The translations under genes and the position numbers were made by a program. A stretch of 47,908 nt of DNA from Anaerolineae bacterium. Its GTDB lineage: Bacteria > Chloroflexota > Anaerolineae > Anaerolineales > Villigracilaceae. Under the pieces are notes generated by a model that was not told the origin of the DNA, did not search any database, and worked only from the letters and a program-made list of their open reading frames with translations. This document shows, one piece after another, positions 16,248-25,651 of the stretch; position 1 is the stretch's first letter, and the number at the start of each line of letters is the position of its first letter. The stretch is taken from the NCBI GenBank assembly GCA_018648605.1, contig JABGQU010000005.1, positions 1 to 47,908 of the forward strand. The letters run 5' to 3'.

Positions 16248-17507
16248 ATGACTATTCTCGATATCGCTCTCAAAGATCTATTACGCTCATTTCGGAGTGC
16301 CTTCGCAGTCGGGATGATGATCATTGCCCCGCTTTTTCTGGTCGGATTGATCTACCTCTCCATCGGCGGCGGAGCAGACTCAGCCTCCAGCTTGCCCGGC
16401 ATTAACGTAGGCGTGGTCAACGCCGATACAATTTCCGCTAACTCCCCGCTCGAACATCCCCTCGGCGACAACATCCGCAGCATCTTCTTCGACGAAAGCG
16501 TCGCCTCGTGGATCACCGCCAACGACTACGCTGACGAAACATCTGCTCGCGCCGCTCTCGATACACAGGAAATCGGCGTTGCCGTCATTATCCCTTCAGC
16601 CTTTAGCGACAGCTTTTTCGCAGGCGATGACGCTGTCCAAATCCTCATCATCAGCGACCCGACTCTAACCTTTGCCCCGCAGATTACCGAAAATATGGTG
16701 CGTGCTGTTCTCGACGGCGCTGCAGGCGGCGGAATCGCCATCCAAGCCCTAATCGAACGTCAGGACGTTGTAGACCCCGCACAACTATCCTTCGCTCTCG
16801 AAACCTATAGCGCCTGGTTTATTAACTTTCAACGCGATCTTTTCCATAACCCCGCTGAAGCGGCTTTGGTGATGGTCGCTCCTTCGGCAGATAATGAAAC
16901 AGAAGCCCCTCTACAAAAAATGCTTGGCTTAATGACCGCCGGGCAAATGGTCTTCTTCGCATTTTTCACTGGCGCTTATTCCATGATGTCGATCCTGCGC
17001 GAAAACGAAGAAGGCACACTGGCGCGCATGTTCACGATGCCCATTCAACGCACATCCATTTTGGCAGGCAAATTCCTGGCAGTCTTTCTCTCTGTTCTCG
17101 TACAGGGGATCGTTTTGGTCGTCGCCTCGCATTATGCCTTTGGCGTCAATTGGGGCGCACCGCTCCCCGTACTTTTGGCACTGCTCGGACAGGTCATCGC
17201 CGCCACGGGGTTGGGCATCTTCCTGATCTCTTTCGTCAAAACAACGCAGCAGGCTGGTCCCGTGCTAGGCGGCGGTTTGACCGCACTTGGCATGTTGGGC
17301 GGCTTATTCACGGCCAACATCGCCATGCCCGAAGCCTTCACGATGATGGCAAACTTCACCCCACAGGGCTGGGTTATCAAAACCTGGAAGCTCGTTCTGG
17401 CAGGCCAACCCCTCGCTGAACTCTGGTACCCCTTCGCTGTGATGCTGCTGGTAGGCGTACTCATGTTCGCTTTTGGTGCGCGCAATTTTGGCAAGCGTTT
17501 TGTGTAA
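16248..17507 (+). CDS. ABC-2 type exporter permease 1
   Basis: This 419-residue membrane protein has one N-terminal span (about residues 20-42), a long external domain of about 190 residues, and five or six C-terminal spans starting near residue 225. This is the ABC2_membrane_3 layout. The ENEEGTLARMFTMPIQRTSILAGK segment between the first C-terminal spans is the usual cytoplasmic coupling helix. It is one base from the ATPase gene. It pairs with the similar permease at 17651. Confidence 0.88.
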   Translation: MTILDIALKDLLRSFRSAFAVGMMIIAPLFLVGLIYLSIGGGADSASSLPGINVGVVNADTISANSPLEHPLGDNIRSIFFDESVASWITANDYADETSARAALDTQEIGVAVIIPSAFSDSFFAGDDAVQILIISDPTLTFAPQITENMVRAVLDGAAGGGIAIQALIERQDVVDPAQLSFALETYSAWFINFQRDLFHNPAEAALVMVAPSADNETEAPLQKMLGLMTAGQMVFFAFFTGAYSMMSILRENEEGTLARMFTMPIQRTSILAGKFLAVFLSVLVQGIVLVVASHYAFGVNWGAPLPVLLALLGQVIAATGLGIFLISFVKTTQQAGPVLGGGLTALGMLGGLFTANIAMPEAFTMMANFTPQGWVIKTWKLVLAGQPLAELWYPFAVMLLVGVLMFAFGARNFGKRFV

Positions 17508-17516
17508 AAAATGAAG

Positions 17517-17628
17517 ATGTGCATTGCATCCGACAGGATGCGTTGCACATCGGGTCTGGCAGGAAAAGTTGAGTTTGAAAACCCGACTTGCAACGCACTT
17601 TTCAAGTGCAATGCAAGTCTGCCAGACC
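17517..17628. repeat. Composite palindromic repeat of TGCATTGCATCC type, copy 1
   Basis: ATGTGCATTGCATCC pairs with GGATGCGTTGCACAT around GACA (17517-17550). A perfect GGTCTGGCAG/CTGCCAGACC pair (17553-17562 with 17619-17628) then encloses a second hairpin, GACTTGCAACGCACTT with AAGTGCAATGCAAGTC. The same first hairpin occurs at 39332-39367. Confidence 0.8.
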
Positions 17629-17650
17629 TTTGAAAAGACAGGAAAAGATA

Positions 17651-18850
17651 ATGAGAATTCTAGATTTAGCCACCAAAGACCTTTTACAGATTTTCCGCGA
17701 CAAAAAATCTTTCCTCTTTTTGGCCGCCATGCCGATCATCTTCACGCTCTTCATGGGCTTCGCCTATAACAGTGGGGAAGATGGCGCAGAGGATGATGCT
17801 CGCATCTCCGTTGCGTGGGTGGATGAAGCTGATAATCAGTTCAGTGAACTTCTTTTTGAACGGCTGGATGAAAACACCGCGCTCTCGCTCGTGGATATGG
17901 AAGAGGCTTCCGCTATGGATGCGTTGGCGCGCGGCGATATGCTCGGGGTGCTAATTATCCCTTCGGCGTTCGGCGAGCAAGCCGAGGGCACGTCCGCGCT
18001 CGGGCAGATCACGTTGGTGACCGATACCTTATCCACAGAAGGGCAATCGCTCTATCAGTTGCTGCGTGTCCCCGTATCCCAATTGGCAAGTGCTGTTGAG
18101 ATTGGCACGCTCACCGCAGATGTGATTGGCGACTCCGCTGAGTTTTCGCCAGCCTTCACGTTGGCATTGGAAGAATGGGACGAGCATCAATCGCGCTCTC
18201 TGGTGCGCACGGAAAAAGCCGTTGCACAAGAGGAAGAAAGTTGGTTTGGCGATAATCCCTATAACCAGGCTTCGCCGGGAATTGTGGTGCAGTTTGCGAT
18301 TATCGGGCTGATTACCTCAGCACAGATTTTGGTCGAAGAGCGCAAAAATCGCACCCTGCAACGCCTGATGAGCACCGCCATGCGGACATGGGAGATTGTA
18401 GCGGGGCACATATTGGCGATGTTCACATTGGCCTTTTTGCAGATTGCGTTACTGGTTTTGTTTGGGCAGTGGGTTCTGGACGTGAACTATCTGCATGCCC
18501 CGCTGGCGACCTTGCTTATTTCTGCTGCGCTGGGTATTTGGGTGGCGAGTATGGGCTTGTTAATCGGCGTAGTTGCCAAATCAGACGATCAGGTGATCTT
18601 GTTTTCGATGGTAGCGATGTTCTTCTTCTCGGCCCTGGGCGGGACGTGGTTTCCGCTGGATGTTAGCGCTGGTGGTTTTGCAGCCTTCGGCAGGCTGATG
18701 CCCTCTTATGCAGCGATGAATGGTTTGCAGAATATTCTCATTCGCGGGCTGGGGCTGGCATCCATTTGGCAGCCGGTTGCTATTTTGATGATATATGCCT
18801 TGGGATTTTTCATGCTGGCGCTTTGGCGTTTTAGAAAGATAGGCGTTTGA
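17651..18850 (+). CDS. ABC-2 type exporter permease 2
   Basis: This 399-residue membrane protein has the same layout as the preceding permease: an N-terminal span near residues 20-38, an external domain, and a C-terminal bundle. The coupling segment reads EERKNRTLQRLMSTAMRTWE. ATG 17651 is chosen because MRILDLATKDLL matches the start of the first permease (MTILDIALKDLL); the codons upstream lie in the palindromic repeat. Two different permease genes next to one ATPase suggest a heterodimeric channel. The repeat between them may lower expression of this subunit. Confidence 0.88.
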   Translation: MRILDLATKDLLQIFRDKKSFLFLAAMPIIFTLFMGFAYNSGEDGAEDDARISVAWVDEADNQFSELLFERLDENTALSLVDMEEASAMDALARGDMLGVLIIPSAFGEQAEGTSALGQITLVTDTLSTEGQSLYQLLRVPVSQLASAVEIGTLTADVIGDSAEFSPAFTLALEEWDEHQSRSLVRTEKAVAQEEESWFGDNPYNQASPGIVVQFAIIGLITSAQILVEERKNRTLQRLMSTAMRTWEIVAGHILAMFTLAFLQIALLVLFGQWVLDVNYLHAPLATLLISAALGIWVASMGLLIGVVAKSDDQVILFSMVAMFFFSALGGTWFPLDVSAGGFAAFGRLMPSYAAMNGLQNILIRGLGLASIWQPVAILMIYALGFFMLALWRFRKIGV

Positions 18851-18962
18851 TTATTAAGACACAGCATTCTAGCCAGCTATGCGCTCCCTTGTCATTTCAA
18901 TCAGGTCTTATAAATGCTACAATAGCGGCAGTAAATTCAATAGGCTGCGTCAAAGGAGCAAG

Positions 18963-20189
18963 ATGAAGAAAGAATTTGGTGTCCATTCAGAAGTCGGTAA
19001 ATTGCGCAAAGTCATTGTCCATCGCCCAGGCTTGGAGATGCGGCGTCTGACCCCATCCAATTGCAAGGAATTCCTCTTCGAAGACGTGATCTGGACACGC
19101 AAGGCACGCCAGGACCATAATCTTTTTGTGGACCTAATGCGGGAAGATTATGGCGTGCAGGTGATGTATGTGCATGAAATGCTCGCGGATGTTGTTGAAG
19201 AACCGGATGGACGTGCCTATATTTTGGACAGGAAGCTAACGCCCTATGACGTGGGCGTGGGTGGCGCTGTTGAGCTGCGTGCCTGGATGGACGAGATGGA
19301 TCCAACGAGCCTGGCATCCCATTTGATCGGTGGGCTTATGATGAGCGAATTGCCTGCCGACATTTGCCCGACTTCGCAGGAAGCCTATGGGGGGAATGAA
19401 TTTATCTTGCCGCCACTGCCCAATCAGATGTTCACGCGTGATAGCTCCAGTTGGATTTACAACGGTGTCACAGTAAATCCGATGTTCTGGTCCCCTCGTC
19501 GTAAGGAAACCTTGCACCTGAATGCGATCTACAAATATCACCCGGAATTTAAGGGTGGCGACTTCAACATCTGGTGGGGTGACCCTGATGTGGAGTATGG
19601 CAATGCGATGATCGAGGGGGGCGATGTGATGCCTGTTGGCAACGGAGTTGTCTTGATCGGGATGGGAGAACGTACCACCTATCAGGCAGTTAGTTTATTA
19701 GCACAAGAACTCTTCAAAAGTAAAGCAGCTACACATATTTTGGCCGCCAAGATGCCGCGTGATCGTGCAAGCATGCATCTGGATACGATCTTCACCTTTT
19801 GTGATCGTGATCTGGTGACAGTCTATGAACAAGTCATCAATCGTATTCAGCCGATCAGCTATCGTCCGGGAAAAGGCGGGGAACTGGAGATTACCGTTGA
19901 GAATATAGGCTGGCTGGAAGCTGTTGAAAAGGCAATGGGATTAAAGGAATTGCGCGTTATCCCCACCGGTGGGGATGATTTTCAGCAGGCACGCGAACAA
20001 TGGGATGATGGCAATAATGTCGTTGCGTTGGAGCCCGGTGTAGTCGTGGCTTATGATCGCAATGAGTGGACGAATCAGAGATTACGTCAAGCTGGTGTGA
20101 CCGTACTCACTATTCCCGGATCTGAGCTGGGACGTGGGCGCGGCGGTGGTCATTGTATGACCTGCCCCGTATTGCGCGATCCGGTTTAG
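18963..20189 (+). CDS. arcA: Arginine deiminase
   Basis: This 408-residue enzyme hydrolyses arginine to citrulline and ammonia. Family motifs are present: [18 protein letters not shown] at the start, [38 protein letters not shown] with the catalytic His, and the nucleophile Cys398 in [13 protein letters not shown] 18963 follows AAGGAGC. No ornithine carbamoyltransferase, carbamate kinase or arginine antiporter is adjacent, so it does not form a classical arc operon here. Its role may be ammonia release or acid tolerance, with the other steps encoded elsewhere. Confidence 0.93.
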   Translation: MKKEFGVHSEVGKLRKVIVHRPGLEMRRLTPSNCKEFLFEDVIWTRKARQDHNLFVDLMREDYGVQVMYVHEMLADVVEEPDGRAYILDRKLTPYDVGVGGAVELRAWMDEMDPTSLASHLIGGLMMSELPADICPTSQEAYGGNEFILPPLPNQMFTRDSSSWIYNGVTVNPMFWSPRRKETLHLNAIYKYHPEFKGGDFNIWWGDPDVEYGNAMIEGGDVMPVGNGVVLIGMGERTTYQAVSLLAQELFKSKAATHILAAKMPRDRASMHLDTIFTFCDRDLVTVYEQVINRIQPISYRPGKGGELEITVENIGWLEAVEKAMGLKELRVIPTGGDDFQQAREQWDDGNNVVALEPGVVVAYDRNEWTNQRLRQAGVTVLTIPGSELGRGRGGGHCMTCPVLRDPV

Positions 20190-20230
20190 TATCCCCTTTT
20201 TCTTGTCCTACACTGTTCAAGAAAATCCTT

Positions 20231-21112
20231 ATGAATATCACCAACTACCAACGCGAATTTAATGAACTTCAAGAGAATCCAGCCCTTTTTGATCCGCGCG
20301 ATTTTCGGGTGCGCAAGGAGGCACTGGATTTTGCCGACATCATTACCAAGTTCCGTCCTGAAAATAATATGGCTCTGATCGATTTACAGATGCACGCCCA
20401 GGAATTAGGCCATGAATTACGCGCCTTAAATGCATCCATTGGACAGGATTTTCTTGAGCGCTTCAGGGACGAAAAACCTTCTCCACAAAAATTTCGGGAG
20501 TGGTTGCAGCCTTATACAGATTATGCACAGAAAGCTTGGGGAAATCCGCACTATGGCTACGAAAGCCTCGATTTCCTCTTGAGCGAAGTCCTGCTCCCTG
20601 AGCCGCATCCTTGGCCTGATCGGGAGACAGAATATGGCATGGTGCGCTACGAGCCAACACCAGCCAGCGTGATCCTTGAGTTAACGGAGCGTATTACACT
20701 CTCTGACGATGATATCTTTTATGATCTCGGTTCAGGGTTGGGCAAAGTGACCACGCTCGTGCATCTTCTCAGCGGCGCGCGCTGCGTAGGGGTGGAATAT
20801 CAGTCAGATTTTTGCGCCTACGCCAAAGAACAAGCGCATTCTCTGAATTTGAAAGGCATAAACTATCTGAACGCCGATGCCCGCCACGCCAACTATCAAG
20901 ATGCCACAGTATTCTTTCTATTCAATCCCTTTGGCGGGGCTATTTTCAACACTGTCCTGGAACACCTGCGGCTGGAAGCACAACAGCGCACACTTCGAAT
21001 TTGCTCATACGGCAGCAGCTCCCAGCCTTTATCGGAGCTGCCCTGGCTTGAACGCATCCCGCCAATGAACAAAGATGAAGCTACATTGGCAATTTTCCAA
21101 TCCAGCGCTTAG
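20231..21112 (+). CDS. Class I SAM-dependent methyltransferase, DOT1-like fold region
   Basis: This 293-residue protein has a SAM-binding segment FYDLGSGLGKVTTLVHLL at about residues 164-181, followed by the acidic strand end CVGVEYQSD and LNADARH, with FNPFGGAIF as the motif IV region. The DLGSGxGK pattern recalls DOT1-type and related bacterial methyltransferases. About 130 mostly helical N-terminal residues precede it. ATG 20231 lies 41 nt after arcA. The target is unknown; protein or small-molecule methylation are both possible. Confidence 0.75.
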   Translation: MNITNYQREFNELQENPALFDPRDFRVRKEALDFADIITKFRPENNMALIDLQMHAQELGHELRALNASIGQDFLERFRDEKPSPQKFREWLQPYTDYAQKAWGNPHYGYESLDFLLSEVLLPEPHPWPDRETEYGMVRYEPTPASVILELTERITLSDDDIFYDLGSGLGKVTTLVHLLSGARCVGVEYQSDFCAYAKEQAHSLNLKGINYLNADARHANYQDATVFFLFNPFGGAIFNTVLEHLRLEAQQRTLRICSYGSSSQPLSELPWLERIPPMNKDEATLAIFQSSA

Positions 21113-21217
21113 CGCATCGCCTTTGAGAAAAGCTCTATTAGCCCACGGGGGCACTACCTTTTCAATGATAGAATAGTCCGACCTCCCTAAAAAATCAAAA
21201 AAAGAAATGGACACATA

Positions 21218-22270
21218 ATGAGCAAATTTCTGATATACGGGGCATACGGCTATACAGGATCGCTGATCGCCAAACTCGCTGTAAAGCGTGGACATCAACC
21301 GATTCTCGCAGGGCGCGACTCTAAAAAGCTCGCGGCACAAAGCGCAGCCTTAGGCTTGCCCTCGCTCGCCTTTGATCTTTCCGAAACCGAAAAGTTGGAT
21401 TCCGCACTCCACGACGTGGACGTGGTGCTGCACTGCGCCGGTCCTTTCGGCTACACCTACAAAGCCATGACAGATGCCTGCTTGCGCACCAACACCCACT
21501 ACCTCGACATTGGTGGAGGGATACCCGAACTCGAAGCCGTCGCAGCGCTAGACACGGATGCCAAAGCCGCCAACATCATGATGCTGCCCGGCGCAGGCTT
21601 CGATGTGGTTCCATCCGATTGCCTGCTTAATTACCTCAAAGAAAAAATGCCCGACGCCAATCAACTGCGTCTTTCCATTCGTGGCCTAGGTGGCGGCGTT
21701 TCGCGCGGCACAGCCCGCTCTGGCATCGAGAATATGGATCGGCAAGGCAGCATCCGCAAAGATGGAAAACTTATCCAGGTTCCACCTGTGTGGAAGGTGC
21801 GCGATGTTGATTTCGGACGCGGTCCTGTCAAAGTCACCTCGTTGGGTTGGGGCGATGTCGCTACTGCCTATCACAGCACAGGCGTCCCCAATATCGAAAC
21901 CTATATGTATTTCCCACCCGCCGTACAAAAAATGATGCGTGCCAGCCGTTATTTGGGTTGGCTGCTCTATAATCGCCCCGCGAAAGAGATCATCAAAGCC
22001 CTGATCGGGCTGCTCCCTTCGGGCCCCTCTGCAGAACAAAACGCAAAGGGTTTTAGTCTGCTCATCGCCGAAGCAGAAAACGAAAAAGGGGAGCAAATTC
22101 GTGCCAAGCTGCGTACCCCTGAAGCTTATTATTTCACCGCCGAAACCAGCTTTGCCATCGTCGAGCGCATTTTAGCGGGCGATTTTAAGACTGGCTTCCA
22201 GACACCAAGCATGGCGTATGGTTCAAATTTTGTTTTGAAATTTGACGGGGTAGAACGCGAAGATTTCTAA
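21218..22270 (+). CDS. Saccharopine dehydrogenase-like NAD(P)-binding protein
   Basis: This 350-residue protein starts with a Rossmann motif, FLIYGAYGYTGSLIAKLA, and continues with GRDSKKL for cofactor 2'-phosphate contacts and HCAGPFGY, characteristic of the saccharopine dehydrogenase/trans-acting enoyl reductase family. No saccharopine pathway genes are nearby. A terminator hairpin follows at 22292. The family call is firm, the reaction is not. Confidence 0.8.
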   Translation: MSKFLIYGAYGYTGSLIAKLAVKRGHQPILAGRDSKKLAAQSAALGLPSLAFDLSETEKLDSALHDVDVVLHCAGPFGYTYKAMTDACLRTNTHYLDIGGGIPELEAVAALDTDAKAANIMMLPGAGFDVVPSDCLLNYLKEKMPDANQLRLSIRGLGGGVSRGTARSGIENMDRQGSIRKDGKLIQVPPVWKVRDVDFGRGPVKVTSLGWGDVATAYHSTGVPNIETYMYFPPAVQKMMRASRYLGWLLYNRPAKEIIKALIGLLPSGPSAEQNAKGFSLLIAEAENEKGEQIRAKLRTPEAYYFTAETSFAIVERILAGDFKTGFQTPSMAYGSNFVLKFDGVEREDF

Positions 22271-22291
22271 CCAGATAATAACCGTATCACC

Positions 22292-22333
22292 AAAGCCTCC
22301 GCAGCATTATAAATTCCTGCCGAGGCTTTTTTA
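22292..22333 (+). terminator. Rho-independent terminator
   Basis: AAAGCCTC pairs with GAGGCTTT, with an inner CGCAG/CTGC helix, and six Ts follow. It lies 22 nt after the stop of the saccharopine dehydrogenase-like gene. Confidence 0.75.
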
Positions 22334-22341
22334 TATTAGAG

Positions 22342-22444
22342 CTTACGCATAACACCTTATTTCTAGAAGCAATGCTCTTCGTTGCGGCTTGTCTACAGTG
22401 TCCCAACGCGGAGCATTGGGAAAAGGACTGTGAAAATGCGTAAG
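22342..22444. repeat. Small inverted-repeat element with CTTACGCAT ends
   Basis: Ends CTTACGCAT and ATGCGTAAG are perfect inverses 103 nt apart. The centre holds a CAATGCTC/GAGCATTG hairpin (22370-22377 with 22411-22418). The end sequence shares its core with the elements at 25411 and 41224. With the terminator it fills the gap 22271-22525. Confidence 0.65.
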
Positions 22445-22525
22445 TCCTATATATATACAAGGGTTGCAAACTAGCCAAGAGCTTGGTAGAGTATGGCTTG
22501 CTATCAAAATACATAATGTATCTAT

Positions 22526-23440
22526 ATGAAATCTCTTCTTAAAAACAGCCTGCAAACCTCCCTGCGTAGTGCCTTCTTGATCTTAAGACTCATTATTCCG
22601 CTTTATATTCTGGCAGATGTGCTCCTTTATTTTGATCTGCTCAAATACATAAGTTTCCTTTTTGAGCCCGTCACTTCTTTTCTGCACCTACCTGCCGAGG
22701 CGGCAATCTCCATTGCTGGTGGGATGCTGATCAACCTATACGCTGCGCTCGCCTTTGCTGCGCCGCTTGGTCTTAGCCCATACCAGTGGACAATTCTGGC
22801 TGTCTTTCTCGGGGTCTGTCATAGCATGATCGTCGAAACAGCCATCATGAAAAAGATCGGCATTCCCTATCTATACTCAATCACGCTGCGTCTAACGATG
22901 GCCTTTCTTACCGTCTTACCAGTGATGCTCCTGCCCGCATCTCTTTTTAGTACGAAAATTCAACAACCCGCCAACCAAGCTCAAGTATATGATAGCTTCC
23001 TCCAGATGCTGTTGGGTGCCTTGAGAAAAGCCAGCTTGCTTTCCTTCAAAGTCATTCTCCTGATCGGAGCGATCATCTTCCTCATGGATTGGCTTAAATC
23101 AACAAAATTCATGCAGGAATATACAAAGAAAGTGAATAGCTCTTTCTCCATTTTTGTGGGGCAAATTCTGGGGATTACCTACGGCGCGGGGATTTTGATC
23201 AACGAAGCTAAAAGCGGCAATTTAACACGCAAGGAAATCTTCCTGGTGACAACCTTCTTGATGATCTCCCATGCTATTCTTGAAGACGTGCTCCTTTTCG
23301 TGATCTTTGGGGCAAATTACTGGATCGTGGTCGGCGCACGCCTTTTGATGGCTTCTCTCGTCAGTTTCATCTTCCTGCGTTTAATGAAAATCTTTCCCTC
23401 TTTAAAAGTTACTACAGATGCTCTCGTCAAATCTTATTGA
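22526..23440 (+). CDS. Gate-domain (nucleoside recognition) membrane protein
   Basis: This 304-residue integral membrane protein has about eight hydrophobic segments and two repeats of the Gate/nucleoside recognition layout, the first around GGMLINLYAALAFAAPLGL and the second around GITYGAGILINEAKSG. The SpmA/SpmB and FeoB gate regions share this fold. The two repeats each contain a conserved ISxAIxED-like segment (HSMIVETAIMKKIGIP and SHAILEDVLLFVIFG). Transport or sensing of a small molecule is plausible; nothing fixes the substrate. It lies 19 nt before the CASTOR-like gene. Confidence 0.75.
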   Translation: MKSLLKNSLQTSLRSAFLILRLIIPLYILADVLLYFDLLKYISFLFEPVTSFLHLPAEAAISIAGGMLINLYAALAFAAPLGLSPYQWTILAVFLGVCHSMIVETAIMKKIGIPYLYSITLRLTMAFLTVLPVMLLPASLFSTKIQQPANQAQVYDSFLQMLLGALRKASLLSFKVILLIGAIIFLMDWLKSTKFMQEYTKKVNSSFSIFVGQILGITYGAGILINEAKSGNLTRKEIFLVTTFLMISHAILEDVLLFVIFGANYWIVVGARLLMASLVSFIFLRLMKIFPSLKVTTDALVKSY

Positions 23441-23447
23441 TCTTCTG

Positions 23448-23453
23448 TATAAT
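23448..23453 (+). promoter_or_regulatory. -10 element placing the start site at the ATG (leaderless mRNA)
   Basis: TATAAT ends seven bases before ATG 23460, and no Shine-Dalgarno sequence is present in TAGCCCATG. Transcription would begin at or next to the A of the start codon. A -35 at TCGTCA (23424-23429) is weak. Confidence 0.5.
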
Positions 23454-23459
23454 TAGCCC

Positions 23460-25361
23460 ATGCCTTATAAACGCCCAACCCTCCGTCAACGTACCCATTA
23501 CCTGTGGGATCGCTTCATGTCCTTCGGTACGCCTGCGCTCGTCAGCGGGCTATTTGTGCTTTCTGGTGTCATTATCATTATTGCAGCAACCTATATTTAC
23601 TTTTACAGTGCAGATCCTCCAGAGCATACCTTCGGTAAAATTCTTTGGGATAGCCTGATGCGTACTCTCGACCCAGGCACTATGGGTGGGGACACAGGCT
23701 CAAATGACTATCTTGGGGCAATGCTCTTTGTAACAATGGGCGGTATCTTTATCGTCAGTGCCCTGATCGGTGTTCTCAGCAATGAACTCGATCAACAACT
23801 TGAACACCTGCGCAAAGGGCGCTCGATGGTGATCGAGAAGGATCATACGGTAATTTTGGGTTGGTCCCCGCAAATTCACACCATTTTATCCGAATTAATA
23901 ACCGCTAACGAAAACCAGAAAAGGGCGCGGATCGTCGTTCTCGCCGAAAAAGACAAGCTCGATATGGAAGATGAGTTCAATGCCCGCGTGAAGAAAAAGC
24001 GCAGCAAAACACGCGTTATCTTTCGGAGCGGCAGCCCCGTTGATCTAACCGATCTTGAGATCGTTAATCCGCATCGGGCGCGCTCGATCATCATTCTGCC
24101 GCCCGATCATGGCGACGAAGATGCTTACGTCATCAAGGTCATTTTGGCGATCACCAATAACCCCAACCGCCACAAGAAAGCCTATCATATTGTCACTCAA
24201 CTGGTCGATGAGAAAAACCTTGGCGTTCTGAAAACCATCAGCAGACGGGACAAGGTTCAGCCTATCCTGACCAGCGATATGATCGCACGCATCATGACCC
24301 AGACCTCGCGCCAGTCGGGGCTTTCTATCATCTATACCCAGCTCTTCGAATTTGAAGGGGACGAGATATACCTTGAAGATGCCAGTGCGTTAGCGGGCAA
24401 GACCTACGGCGATCTTTTGAATGCCTACGAAAAATCAGCAGTCGCGGGTTTACATCAGGCAAATGGAAATGTGGTCATGAACCCCCTAATGGGGACGCCG
24501 ATCACAAGCGGCGATCAGGTTTTCGCCATCTCTAAAGATGATGACACGGTAGCAACTTCCGGGCTTCAAGCGTTTCCGATCGAAGAAAGACAGATCCAGA
24601 TCAATTGCGAGGCAGTAGAACCCCCAGCCGAAAAAGCACTCATTCTGGGCTGGAATCGTTCCGCGCCGACCATCCTGTGCGAGCTAAACAACTATGTTGC
24701 CGAGGGATCAACGGCGTTGGTCGTCGCCAGTCAGGACGCCAAAAAGGACTTCAAAAAATGTGCCGCAGCAGCCGACCATCTGGATATTGATTTCCTGGTA
24801 GGTGACCCCACCAGCCGCCAACTGCTCGATGAGTTGGAAACCGAAAAATATGAGCATATTATTGTGCTGAGTTGTGGCGATCTACCCATCCAGGATGCGG
24901 ACGCAAATACGCTCGTGACACTGCTGCATCTACGCGATATTGCCGAGCACTCTGAAATCCCCTACTCGATCGTCAGCGAAATGCTCGATCTGCGCAATCG
25001 CCAGCTCGCCGAAGTCGCGCAGGTGAACGACTTTATCGTCAGCGACCACCTGATCAGTTTGATGATGGCACAGCTTTCGGAGAACGAGCATCTTTACGAT
25101 GTCTTCACCGACATTTTCAATGCCGATGGCTCCGAGATCTACCTGAAACCGATCAGTGATTATGTGACAATCGACCAGCCGGTTAATTTCTATACGCTGG
25201 TCGAAGCCGCGCGGCGCTGCAACCAAACCGCCATTGGCTATCGTCTCTCAGCCAACGCCAACAATGCCGAAGAAAATTACGGCGTGCATATTAATCCGCA
25301 CAAGGCGGAGACTGTTCATTTCAAAAATGGGGATAAGCTGATCGTACTTTCGGAGATTTAG
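23460..25361 (+). CDS. CASTOR/POLLUX-like putative ion channel protein with RCK-type domains
   Basis: This 633-residue protein has two membrane spans near the N-terminus (about residues 25-48 and 82-103) with a pore-like loop between them (DSLMRTLDPGTMGGD). Two regulatory Rossmann-type domains follow, one from VIEKDHTVILGWSPQ (about residue 125) and one from EKALILGWNRSAP (about residue 392). This is the order seen in plant CASTOR/POLLUX nuclear channels and their bacterial homologs, which belong to the wider K+ channel/RCK group. It would sit in the cytoplasmic membrane and respond to an ion or nucleotide. Ion selectivity is unknown, since no TVGYG filter is present. Confidence 0.82.
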   Translation: MPYKRPTLRQRTHYLWDRFMSFGTPALVSGLFVLSGVIIIIAATYIYFYSADPPEHTFGKILWDSLMRTLDPGTMGGDTGSNDYLGAMLFVTMGGIFIVSALIGVLSNELDQQLEHLRKGRSMVIEKDHTVILGWSPQIHTILSELITANENQKRARIVVLAEKDKLDMEDEFNARVKKKRSKTRVIFRSGSPVDLTDLEIVNPHRARSIIILPPDHGDEDAYVIKVILAITNNPNRHKKAYHIVTQLVDEKNLGVLKTISRRDKVQPILTSDMIARIMTQTSRQSGLSIIYTQLFEFEGDEIYLEDASALAGKTYGDLLNAYEKSAVAGLHQANGNVVMNPLMGTPITSGDQVFAISKDDDTVATSGLQAFPIEERQIQINCEAVEPPAEKALILGWNRSAPTILCELNNYVAEGSTALVVASQDAKKDFKKCAAAADHLDIDFLVGDPTSRQLLDELETEKYEHIIVLSCGDLPIQDADANTLVTLLHLRDIAEHSEIPYSIVSEMLDLRNRQLAEVAQVNDFIVSDHLISLMMAQLSENEHLYDVFTDIFNADGSEIYLKPISDYVTIDQPVNFYTLVEAARRCNQTAIGYRLSANANNAEENYGVHINPHKAETVHFKNGDKLIVLSEI

Positions 25362-25372
25362 TTCGAGACGAG

Positions 25373-25408
25373 ACTACAAAAGTCTTTAAGACTTTTGTAG
25401 TTTATTTA
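25373..25408 (+). terminator. Rho-independent terminator
   Basis: ACTACAAAAGTCT and AGACTTTTGTAGT form a perfect 13-bp stem with loop TTA (25373-25401), followed by TTATTTATTT. It ends the CASTOR-like transcript. Confidence 0.75.
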
Positions 25409-25410
25409 TT

Positions 25411-25651
25411 TAACTGATCTTACGCAAAAAAGATATTTGTGCTTGGATCAGCCCCCTCTATCCTTCGGACATCTCCCCCAAATTCCAAAAGCGTGGAATT
25501 TAGGGGAGAAAATGAAAATTTCTATTAAAATGCCAGGTTTTTAGTCCGTTCCCCCTAAGCCCCAGCCGCTGTGCTGAGCTTGTCGAAGCAGAAGCGAGGG
25601 ACAGGGGGATGAAACGTTTGAGTTTACAATGTCGCTGCGTAACACCAGTTA
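25411..25651. repeat. 241-nt MITE-like element whose end supplies a stop codon
   Basis: The ends TAACTGATCTTACGCA (25411-25426) and TGCGTAACACCAGTTA (25636-25651) are inverted repeats with three mismatches over 16 nt. Inside are GC-rich palindromic patches and a TGAGCTTGTCGAAGCA segment common in bacterial intergenic repeats. No ORF is present. The last three bases, read on the minus strand, are the TAA stop of the methyltransferase-like gene. Confidence 0.75.

Noticed and set aside
18880-18920. Promoter for arcA with TTGTCA and TACAAT
   Set aside because: The two boxes are 23 nt apart, too far for a standard sigma70 promoter, and no better -35 was found.
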